A DNA stretch of 5,726 bases from Muribaculaceae bacterium (GTDB taxonomy: Bacteria; Bacteroidota; Bacteroidia; Bacteroidales; Muribaculaceae): assembly GCA_009775535.1 (NCBI GenBank), contig VSPW01000129.1, positions 1-5,726 of the forward strand, written 5' to 3'. Position 1 is the first letter of the stretch. Each line of letters begins with the position of its first letter. The translations under genes and the position numbers were made by a program. The notes below the pieces were generated by a model. That model ran no database searches, was not told the origin of the DNA, and saw only the letters and a program-made list of their open reading frames with translations. Below are positions 1 to 5,726 of this stretch, piece after piece.

Positions 1-876
1 TCAATATTCATACTCTCTTTATTGGGGCTAAATACAGAGACTCAGGCTCAAGAAAGATATTTCCCATATCCAACTCCACCTGAGAACCTGGTGCGCCTGG
101 ATGAGCGATGTAACTACCTCATATACCATTTTTGGGATCACTGTAACTTTAAGAATGCCTTCTCGTCCCTTCCTAAAATGAAATCGGCTTTCGGCGACTT
201 CATCTCATTCATGCCATATGCGACAGCCGATACTGCCTTTATGGCAGTTGACGAATTATTGGGCAAGGTCAAAAAATCACATAAGAACACATTGGCTATT
301 GTAAAAATGGCAGAGTCGTACCTGTATTGTGATACGGCACAATATTATAGCGAACAGCTTTTCCTGCCTTTTGCAAAGGCTGCGGCCAATCATAAGAAAA
401 TCCCAAACGAAGAAAAACGATATTATTCCCGGATTTCAAAGATATTGGAATCGTCCCAAGTAGGAATGCGCGCACCAGACATCAAGTTTACACAGGCAGA
501 TGGCTCTATCAGTTCACTTTCACAGCATGCAACTCCTATGGTCATCCTTCTATTCACTACTCCAGACTGTGAAGGCTGTAACCTAGCAAAACTACGGCTC
601 TCGGCAGATTATGCATTGAACCGTATGATTGAAGACGGGCGTCTGAATATAATAAACATATATCCGTCAGAAGCCACCCCAGAAGTCATAGATGCCATGG
701 GAAGCACACCTTCAAACTGGATATCCGGCGCAGCGCCTGATGCCTCTGAATATTTTGAGCTTGAAGATAATATCCCATACATAGTCTACCTTGCCAGAAA
801 TATGACAATCAGAGGCAAGGGATTTTCCGTGGATGATATAATCAATTCCTTCCAAGGACATATGCTTAAACAGTAA
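1..876 (+). CDS. DUF5106 domain protein with C-terminal thioredoxin-like fold, exported (5' end cut off)
   Basis: The frame is open from the first base to TAA at 874-876. The window starts inside the gene: the first codons read SIFILSLLGLNTETQAQ, which looks like the hydrophobic core and cleavage region of a signal peptide, so the true start lies upstream and the TTG at 22 is unlikely to be it. Counting codons from base 1, about 20-155 form a helical region typical of the DUF5106 part of Bacteroidota exported proteins. About 154-285 look like a TlpA/AhpC-type thioredoxin fold, with VGMRAPDIKF leading into VILLFTTPDCEGC. That motif holds a CxxC pair at codons 190 and 193 (C-E-G-C), so thiol-disulfide chemistry in the periplasm or at the membrane is possible. 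The partner is unknown. A lipoprotein cysteine cannot be judged because the start is missing. It lies 21 bases upstream of mnmA, but the shared operon gives little clue to function because MnmA is cytoplasmic. Confidence 0.8.
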   Translation, partial: SIFILSLLGLNTETQAQERYFPYPTPPENLVRLDERCNYLIYHFWDHCNFKNAFSSLPKMKSAFGDFISFMPYATADTAFMAVDELLGKVKKSHKNTLAIVKMAESYLYCDTAQYYSEQLFLPFAKAAANHKKIPNEEKRYYSRISKILESSQVGMRAPDIKFTQADGSISSLSQHATPMVILLFTTPDCEGCNLAKLRLSADYALNRMIEDGRLNIINIYPSEATPEVIDAMGSTPSNWISGAAPDASEYFELEDNIPYIVYLARNMTIRGKGFSVDDIINSFQGHMLKQ

Positions 877-897
877 CAAAATCTTCCAGTATAAAAT

Positions 898-1983
898 ATG
901 AAGATAGCAATGCTTATCTCTGGCGGCGTTGATAGCGCTGTAGCCGTACACCGGTTGCTGGAACAGGGCCATGATCTGCATCTATTCTATATACGTATAG
1001 GTCTTGATACGGATGAAGGAGACTGTTCCGCCGAAGAAGATATAGAAATGTGCCGTTTCATTGCACGCCGTTTCGGATGTCCGTTTGATGTAGTAAGCCT
1101 TCATCAAGAATATTGGGACAATGTCATGGAATATGCCCTCCATACCGTACAACAAGGGCTTACCCCCAATCCTGACATAATGTGCAACAGAATGATCAAA
1201 TTCGGATATTTTGAACAGCGCTGGGGGAAAGAGTTTGAAAAGACAGCTACAGGGCACTACGCTACTACTATCGAAAAAAATGGGCTTGTATATTTAGGTA
1301 CTGCCGTAGACCCGGTAAAAGACCAGACCGACTTCCTTGCCCGTATAGATTATTCACAGCTCTCGCATCTGATATTTCCAATAGGTGAGATGCCAAAATC
1401 TGATGTAAGAAAAATTGCAATAGAAACCAATATGCCAAATGCATCGAGAAAAGACTCTCAAGGCATATGTTTTCTTGGAAAAATAAATTACAACGATTTC
1501 ATACGACGTCATCTTGGTGAAAAACGAGGCCCAATTATTGAAATAGAGACAGGACGCAAACTTGGGGAACATTCCGGGTTCTGGTTTCACACCATAGGTC
1601 AGCGCAAGGGCTTAGGTCTGAGTGGAGGGCCATGGTATGTCGTTAAAAAGAACATACATGACAATGTTGTATATGTATCGAACGGGTATGGGACAGAAAA
1701 GCAATATGGACGGACGTTACACCTTGACGAAATGCATTGGATAACATCCAATCCAATCCCGTCACAATTAAAAGAATTAGATATAACGTTCAAAAACCGA
1801 CATACACCAACTTTCATTTCAGGGCGGCTGATACATATTAAGGATTCTGAATATATAATTGAAAGCCAAGAAAAGGTCCAGGGTATTGCTCCTGGACAAT
1901 TCGCCGTAATATACGACTCTGACAAGCGTATATGCCATGGAAGCGGTATAATAACAGGACAAATGACTGAAAAACTGATATGA
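898..1983 (+). CDS. mnmA: tRNA-specific 2-thiouridylase MnmA
   Basis: This cytoplasmic enzyme adenylates U34 of tRNA-Lys, tRNA-Glu and tRNA-Gln and replaces its 2-oxygen with sulfur, forming the s2U part of mnm5s2U. The 361 residues match the family length (E. coli 368). The PP-loop ATP site SGGVDS is at 8-13. The acid-rich DCSAEEDIE is at 42-50. The first catalytic cysteine is C96 in TPNPDIMCN, and the persulfide cysteine is C191 in KDSQGICFLG. GHYA is at 119-122, HTIGQRKGLGLSGGPW at 231-246, and the C-terminal barrel motif QGIAPGQF at 328-335. All expected catalytic residues are present. The ATG at 898 puts the PP-loop at its usual distance from the N-terminus. The TGA stop overlaps the ATG of the next gene (ATGA), suggesting translational coupling. 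Bacteroidota often carry several MnmA paralogs; this one resembles the form with KINYNDF after the second cysteine. Which paralog number it would receive cannot be decided here. Confidence 0.96.
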   Translation: MKIAMLISGGVDSAVAVHRLLEQGHDLHLFYIRIGLDTDEGDCSAEEDIEMCRFIARRFGCPFDVVSLHQEYWDNVMEYALHTVQQGLTPNPDIMCNRMIKFGYFEQRWGKEFEKTATGHYATTIEKNGLVYLGTAVDPVKDQTDFLARIDYSQLSHLIFPIGEMPKSDVRKIAIETNMPNASRKDSQGICFLGKINYNDFIRRHLGEKRGPIIEIETGRKLGEHSGFWFHTIGQRKGLGLSGGPWYVVKKNIHDNVVYVSNGYGTEKQYGRTLHLDEMHWITSNPIPSQLKELDITFKNRHTPTFISGRLIHIKDSEYIIESQEKVQGIAPGQFAVIYDSDKRICHGSGIITGQMTEKLI

Positions 1984-2615
1984 GCCACGATAAAACATCT
2001 AACCGCATAAAGATGCGGGTAATGGGGATTTCATATAATAAAATCCACAATGATGCTTATGCCTTGATATTGGCACAAGAGAACGGTCCATACCGAATAC
2101 CAGTAATAATCGGTTCTGCCGAAGCTCAGGCTATAGCCATCAAAATGGAAAATATTATTCCACCACGGCCACTTACCCATGACCTTTTTGTCAGTTTTAC
2201 ACATGCTTTCGGGGTAACCTTAAGGGACGTCTTCATATACAAATTTGAATCCGGTATTTTTTATTCTGAACTTACTTTCAGCGATGGCGACAGGGAAGTT
2301 GTTCTTGACAGCAGGACTTCGGACGCCATATCTATAGCAATACGGACAGATACGCCCATATATACTACTACTGATATCTTGACAGAGGCCGGATTTATAA
2401 TGGAAGACGAACAAGACAACGAAAAAATACAAAGAGAGACACTTGAAGATGATGATTTCGGACATGAATCCAACCGATTTGAGCCCAAACTGGAGAATCT
2501 CGCAATTGAGGAACTTGAAAAACGCCTTGCGCGTTTAATCGAAGAGGAAAATTATGAGGAAGCAGCCAATATAAGCAAAATCCTCAACAATAAACGCAAT
2601 TCCTCGAAAAAATAG
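1980..2615 (+). CDS. Bifunctional nuclease family protein (BFN/DUF151) with C-terminal UVR motif
   Basis: The 211-residue product has two parts. Residues about 11-142 form a BFN/DUF151 domain, recognised from IPVIIGSAEAQAIAIKME (40-57), the hallmark RPLTHDLF (63-70) and LDSRTSDAISIAIR (109-122). Residues about 172-207 look like a UVR (UvrB/UvrC) motif, NLAIEELEKRL followed by EEENYEEAANISKIL, predicted to form a helical hairpin for protein contacts. An acidic linker (143-165) joins them. Plant BFN proteins were reported to have RNase and DNase activity, but the role of the bacterial family is poorly defined, so nuclease activity here is inherited from the family name. The ATG at 1980 overlaps the mnmA stop by four bases. 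A second in-frame ATG at 2013 would remove 11 residues and begin just before the conserved domain, so either start is possible; I prefer the first because of the coupling arrangement. The stop is TAG at 2613-2615. Confidence 0.9.
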   Translation: MSHDKTSNRIKMRVMGISYNKIHNDAYALILAQENGPYRIPVIIGSAEAQAIAIKMENIIPPRPLTHDLFVSFTHAFGVTLRDVFIYKFESGIFYSELTFSDGDREVVLDSRTSDAISIAIRTDTPIYTTTDILTEAGFIMEDEQDNEKIQRETLEDDDFGHESNRFEPKLENLAIEELEKRLARLIEEENYEEAANISKILNNKRNSSKK

Positions 2616-2646
2616 AATTCAATACTTAAAAATAATTACCTGAAAA

Positions 2647-3972
2647 ATGAAGAATATAAAAATCCGTCTCTCTCTTCTCAATTTTTTGGAATTTGCTGTA
2701 TGGGGCGCTTACCTTACATCACTCGGAAGCTATCTATACAGCATAAAATTAGGAAGTGAAATAGGTTGGTTCTATGCAATCCAAGGAATCGTATCCATGT
2801 TTATGCCAGCCATAATAGGTATAATTGCCGACCGCTGGATTCCAGCGCAGAAGATGCTGTCAATAAGCCATGTACTGGCAGGCGGATTTATGATATCTGC
2901 CGGAATATATGCAATGCTGACAGATCCGACACCTGATTTCAGTATACTTTTCACCCTATATACATTATCAGTAGCATTTTTCATGCCAACTATTGGCCTG
3001 TCAAATTCAGTGGCATATACAGCTTTAGACAAAGCTGGATTAGATACGATAAAGCATTATCCACCAATACGTGTATTCGGTACAATCGGGTTCATATGTT
3101 CCATGCTATTTGTGAATTTCACCGGATTTCAGAATACATATGCTCAATTATTCACATCTGGTATACTCAGTTTTATTCTTGCCGCATATGCACTTACAAT
3201 GCCTAATTGCCCTATAGACCGAAATAAGAAAATCAAATCATTATCAGAAGTATTCGGCCTTAAGGCATTTGCATTGTTCCGACAAAAACAGATGGCCATA
3301 TTTTTCATATTTTCAATGTTACTTGGCATCTCATTGCAGATTACTAACGGCTTTGCCAATCCTTTCATTCAAGCTTTTGGAACCATCCCTGCATATGCAA
3401 ACGACTGGGGCGTAAATAATGCCAATGCATTGATTTCCCTATCACAAATCAGCGAGGCGCTATGCATCCTTCTTATACCATTTTTCTTGAAACGGTTCGG
3501 TATAAAAATTGTCATGTTAATGTCAATGATTGCATGGGTATTCCGGTTTGGATTCTTCGGTATTGGTGATCCAGGAAATGGTGTATGGCTTCTAATTCTG
3601 TCAATGATAATATATGGAATTGCATTCGACTTTTTCAATGTATCAGGATCACTGTATGTCGATGCAAAAACTGATATTTCAATCCGTTCTAGCGCGCAAG
3701 GATTATTTATGCTTATGACAAACGGGGTAGGGGCTACAGTAGGAACACTAGCCGCACAGCAAGTCATAAACCATTACGTAAATTCTCAGCCAGAAGGTAT
3801 GCCACAGATTGAAGGCTGGCACACATCTTGGCTCATATTTGCCGGATTTGCTCTTGTGGTCACAATATTGTTCTATTTTATTTTTAATGATAAAGCCAAT
3901 TTGAACAGTACCGACAGGGAAAAAGAAATAAAAGAGGCCCTAGAAACACCTGGCGGAATGACAAATGATTAA
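2647..3972 (+). CDS. Nucleoside:H+ symporter, NupG/XapB-type MFS permease
   Basis: This inner-membrane protein of 441 residues has about 12 hydrophobic segments: roughly 9-30, 41-61, 71-92, 98-120, 142-160, 167-187, 215-235, 263-281, 285-305, 312-332, 350-372 and 392-414. The pattern fits the nucleoside:H+ symporter family (Nuc_H_symport), which takes up nucleosides using the proton gradient. Recognisable family stretches are LSLLNFLEFAVWGAYL near the N-terminus, GIIADRWI (58-65), MPTIGLSNSVAYT (113-125), PPIRVFGTIGFI (139-150), FFLKRFGIK (279-287), AFDFFNVSGSLYVD (326-339) and RSSAQGLFMLMTNGVGA (347-363). A hydrophilic tail of about 26 residues follows the last helix and should face the cytoplasm. 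The start ATG follows an A-rich stretch, 31 bases after the BFN gene. Substrate range (purine, pyrimidine or both) cannot be read from sequence, so I leave the symbol empty; E. coli nupG and xapB are the characterised relatives. Confidence 0.92.
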   Translation: MKNIKIRLSLLNFLEFAVWGAYLTSLGSYLYSIKLGSEIGWFYAIQGIVSMFMPAIIGIIADRWIPAQKMLSISHVLAGGFMISAGIYAMLTDPTPDFSILFTLYTLSVAFFMPTIGLSNSVAYTALDKAGLDTIKHYPPIRVFGTIGFICSMLFVNFTGFQNTYAQLFTSGILSFILAAYALTMPNCPIDRNKKIKSLSEVFGLKAFALFRQKQMAIFFIFSMLLGISLQITNGFANPFIQAFGTIPAYANDWGVNNANALISLSQISEALCILLIPFFLKRFGIKIVMLMSMIAWVFRFGFFGIGDPGNGVWLLILSMIIYGIAFDFFNVSGSLYVDAKTDISIRSSAQGLFMLMTNGVGATVGTLAAQQVINHYVNSQPEGMPQIEGWHTSWLIFAGFALVVTILFYFIFNDKANLNSTDREKEIKEALETPGGMTND

Positions 3973-4006
3973 ATATATCATCCAATAACATAGCTTACAG
4001 CCTACA

Positions 4007-4732
4007 ATGATACAATTTTATGCCCCAAATATAGAGACATCACTTAAATTGCCTGAAAGCGATTCAAAGCATTGTATACGTGTATTGCGGATGGGTGAAG
4101 GAGATGTCATCGACGTAATTGATGGTCACGGAAATCGATATCAATGCAGGATTGTAAGCGGAAATCCAAAGGCCACTGCAGTCGAAATTATAAGTAAGGT
4201 TACATTGCAATTGCCATGGAGTCAGAATTTGACAGTAGCAGTCGCTCCTACAAAACATCTTGACCGCATGGAATGGTTAGTGGAAAAACTTACAGAAATC
4301 GGTGTGAACCGCATAATACCTATGCTATGCACTCACAGCGAGCGTAAAGAAATAAAGACCGAACGGCTGGAAAAGATAGCTATATCAGCTATGAAACAGT
4401 CATTAAAAACGGTACTGCCAGAGATATGGCCAATGACCCCTATAAAAAAAGTTGTATCTGAAATAAACGTATCCAAAAAATTTATTGCATACTGCGGCGA
4501 TGACAATATGCAAAAGCGCAATCTGTTGGCAAAAGAATACGAATATCCAAATGATGCAATAATACTTATTGGGCCTGAAGGTGATTTTTCACCTCAAGAA
4601 GTCTCGTATTGTCTGGAATCAGGTTATACCCCTGTAACACTAGGCAATAACAGACTTCGGACAGAAACAGCGGCCCTTGTTGCTTGTGACACATTTCATA
4701 TCATAAGCCAAATCAATCAAAAAAATATATAA
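4007..4732 (+). CDS. rsmE: 16S rRNA (uracil-1498-N3)-methyltransferase RsmE
   Basis: RsmE transfers a methyl group from S-adenosylmethionine to N3 of U1498 in 16S rRNA of the small subunit. The 241-residue length fits the family (E. coli 243). The N-terminal PUA-like part (about 1-70) carries KHCIRVLRMGEGDVIDVIDG (21-40), where the family has a similar H-x-x-x-V-L-R pattern. The C-terminal SPOUT (trefoil-knot) methyltransferase part contains PTKHLDRMEWLVEKLTEIGV (81-100), AMKQSLKTVLP (128-138), IGPEGDFSPQE (188-198) and LGNNRLRTETAAL (212-224). The last two are the characteristic knot and cofactor-binding motifs, and both are intact. The gene starts at ATG 4007, 34 bases after the permease, and ends in TAA 18 bases before kdsA, which suggests the same transcript. 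Nothing looks damaged. Confidence 0.96.
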   Translation: MIQFYAPNIETSLKLPESDSKHCIRVLRMGEGDVIDVIDGHGNRYQCRIVSGNPKATAVEIISKVTLQLPWSQNLTVAVAPTKHLDRMEWLVEKLTEIGVNRIIPMLCTHSERKEIKTERLEKIAISAMKQSLKTVLPEIWPMTPIKKVVSEINVSKKFIAYCGDDNMQKRNLLAKEYEYPNDAIILIGPEGDFSPQEVSYCLESGYTPVTLGNNRLRTETAALVACDTFHIISQINQKNI

Positions 4733-4750
4733 ATCAATAATATACATAAC

Positions 4751-5581
4751 ATGAATCCGGAATCACGTTCCATATTGGATTACCTAAAATCATCTCCAAC
4801 AAACAATTTTTTCCTGTTGGCAGGGCCGTGCGTAATTGAGGGAGAAGAAATGGCTCTTGATATAGCCGACAAAATTGTAAGGATCACCGAAACCCTAGGG
4901 ATTCCATATGTATTCAAAGGTTCTTACCGGAAAGCCAACCGGTCGCGCCTGGACTCCTTTACCGGCATCGGAGATGAAAAAGCACTTAAGATACTCGCAA
5001 AAATAAGGAATGAATTTGGGATTCCGGTTGTAACAGATATCCATTCTGCAAGTGAGGCCGCAATGGCAGCAGAATATGTTGACATGCTCCAAATACCTGC
5101 ATTCTTATGCCGACAGACAGACCTACTAATTGCTGCCGCAAAAACAGGAAAATTTGTCAATATAAAAAAAGGACAATTCCTGTCTCCTGAATCCATGAAA
5201 TTTGCAGGACAGAAAGGTCGCGATGCATGAAATTCACAAGTGGCAGTGACAGAACGTGGCGTAACATTTGGATATGGAGACCTTGTAGTTGACTATAGAG
5301 GCATACCTGTGATGCAAGAAAATGGTTGTCCTGTGATACTTGATGTAACCCATTCATTACAGCAGCCGAACCAAGCTGCAGGCGTGACAGGCGGTCGGCC
5401 AGAACTGATAGAGACAATCGCACGTGCCGGGGTCGCTGTAGGCGCAGATGGTATATTTATAGAGACTCATCAAAATCCCAATATAGCAAAAAGTGACGGA
5501 GCCAACATGTTGATATTAGATCGTCTACCTGAATTATTAAGACATCTCACCCATATACGTATGGTAGTCACCAAATTCTGA
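4751..5581 (+). pseudogene. kdsA: 3-deoxy-8-phosphooctulonate synthase KdsA, interrupted by in-frame TGA
   Basis: KdsA condenses arabinose 5-phosphate with phosphoenolpyruvate to Kdo 8-phosphate, the precursor of Kdo in the lipopolysaccharide inner core. Read in one frame, the gene spans 276 amino-acid positions, near the family length (E. coli 284), with one internal stop at codon 160 (TGA 5228-5230). Upstream (159 residues, 4751-5230) are AGPCVIE (24-30), FKGSYRKANRSR (55-66), TDIH (95-98), IPAFLCRQTD (115-124) and NIKKGQFLSP (137-146). Downstream, open again from a GTG at 5240, are TERGVTFGY (167-175), LDVTHSLQ (197-204), TGGRPE, ETHQNP (238-243) and SDGAN. The residues equivalent to the metal ligands of Aquifex KdsA (C11, H185, E222, D233) are C27, H201, E238 and D249, so this is the metal-dependent class. 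Three of the four lie after the stop, so the first fragment alone should be inactive. There is no frameshift and conservation continues on both sides. It may be an intact gene with a base error, a recent nonsense mutation, or a readthrough case. Confidence 0.9.
5228..5230 (+). other. Premature in-frame TGA stop within kdsA
   Basis: The codon sits between GRDA and NSQVAVTERG. In E. coli and Aquifex KdsA, as I recall them, this place holds the glycine pair before the TERG/CDRG strand (GGNEK or GGAKE), and Bacteroides relatives have AGN. A single G-to-T change in GGA gives TGA. Elsewhere in the window TGA ends mnmA and kdsA itself and is not used inside any other gene, so TGA seems to mean stop here. 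No clear stem-loop follows it that would suggest selenocysteine insertion. Confidence 0.9.
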
Positions 5582-5600
5582 TACAGAATACTAAAATACA

Positions 5601-5726
5601 ATGAACTTCAATAAAAAGACAATCGTTCTTGCGGTATTATCCATCACGATAGGATTACGGATTGATGCCATACCCGTTATAGACAAGCCATGACCCGGTC
5701 CGTAATGCCGGTATTTTATTCATAAT
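5601..5726 (+). pseudogene. Start of an exported protein, broken after about 30 codons (possible M16 peptidase N-terminus)
   Basis: An ATG at 5601, 19 bases after kdsA and preceded by an A-rich stretch, opens a frame for MNFNKKTIVLAVLSITIGL, then RIDAIPVIDKP, then TGA at 5691-5693 and TAA at 5703-5705. The basic N-terminus, the hydrophobic core (about residues 8-19) and an alanine before IPV look like a signal peptide. After the stops, frame 3 offers DPVRNAG while the original frame offers RYFIHN at the window end. Bacteroidota M16 (insulinase-type) zinc peptidases begin their mature part with a pattern like IP-x-D-P-x-VR-x-G-x-L-x-NGL-x-YYI-x-HN, so the pieces could be a frameshifted or shortened version of it. 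The zinc motif HxxEH would lie beyond the window, so this assignment is weak. The signal peptide itself is better supported. It could also be a real 30-codon peptide, which I think less likely. Confidence 0.4.

Noticed and set aside
727..737. GGCGC-A-GCGCC palindrome in the DUF5106 gene
   Set aside because: The one-base spacer is too short for a hairpin loop, the site is single and inside coding sequence; likely chance.
1876..1897. Perfect 7-base inverted repeat (GTCCAGG / CCTGGAC, 8-base loop) near the 3' end of mnmA
   Set aside because: It lies in the conserved VQGIAPGQ coding motif, has no T-tract after it and is followed by more coding sequence, so it is not a terminator; coding constraint explains it.
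2616..2646. Possible promoter or terminator in the gap before the permease
   Set aside because: The 31-base AT-rich gap has no TAnnTTTG-like Bacteroidota -7 element and no stem-loop; the other gaps (877-897, 3973-4006, 4733-4750, 5582-5600) are similarly empty.
3369..3767. Antisense open frame of 132 codons opposite the permease, and similar ones opposite mnmA (1599-1988) and kdsA (4924-5196)
   Set aside because: All lie opposite genes with clear family motifs, show no recognisable domains and are explained as shadows of + strand coding.
4580..4593. GGTGA-TTTT-TCACC hairpin in rsmE
   Set aside because: It encodes part of the conserved GPEGDFSP motif and stands in the middle of the gene without terminator features.
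5228..5230. TGA recoded as glycine or selenocysteine
   Set aside because: TGA ends mnmA and kdsA in this window and does not occur inside the other genes. Glycine recoding is known in unrelated lineages, KdsA is not a known selenoprotein, and no convincing hairpin follows the codon.

Overview
This window reads as a stretch of a Bacteroidales-type (Bacteroidota) chromosome carrying ordinary housekeeping genes. The evidence is protein-level: a DUF5106/thioredoxin-like exported protein, the Bacteroidota form of MnmA, a BFN (DUF151) protein with a C-terminal UVR motif, a NupG-type permease, RsmE and a class II KdsA. The DNA is fairly AT-rich, and no gene start has a clear Shine-Dalgarno sequence; the starts follow A-rich stretches instead, as is usual in this phylum. 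I cannot name the genus.

All genes are on the + strand and tightly packed: a DUF5106 protein (1-876, its 5' end cut by the window edge), mnmA (898-1983), a bifunctional nuclease family gene (1980-2615, overlapping mnmA by 4 bases), a nucleoside:H+ symporter (2647-3972), rsmE (4007-4732), kdsA (4751-5581, interrupted) and the start of an exported protein (5601 to the right edge, broken). The gaps are 18-34 bases, with no room for a strong terminator and no promoter I could recognise, so the run is probably transcribed as one unit from upstream. No stretch over 300 bases lacks a gene.

There is a loose RNA/nucleotide theme: tRNA 2-thiolation (MnmA), 16S rRNA methylation (RsmE), a putative nuclease (BFN) and nucleoside uptake. 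KdsA makes the Kdo precursor of lipopolysaccharide, and the flanking genes encode exported proteins. I see no mobile element, RNA gene, CRISPR array or phage feature.

The most notable observation is an in-frame TGA at 5228-5230 in an otherwise intact kdsA, where relatives carry a conserved glycine. Close by, the last gene runs into stop codons after about 30 codons although a plausible continuation can be seen in other frames. The two lesions lie within the last 500 bases and may be sequence errors near a contig end or real gene decay. I found no convincing new biological system.
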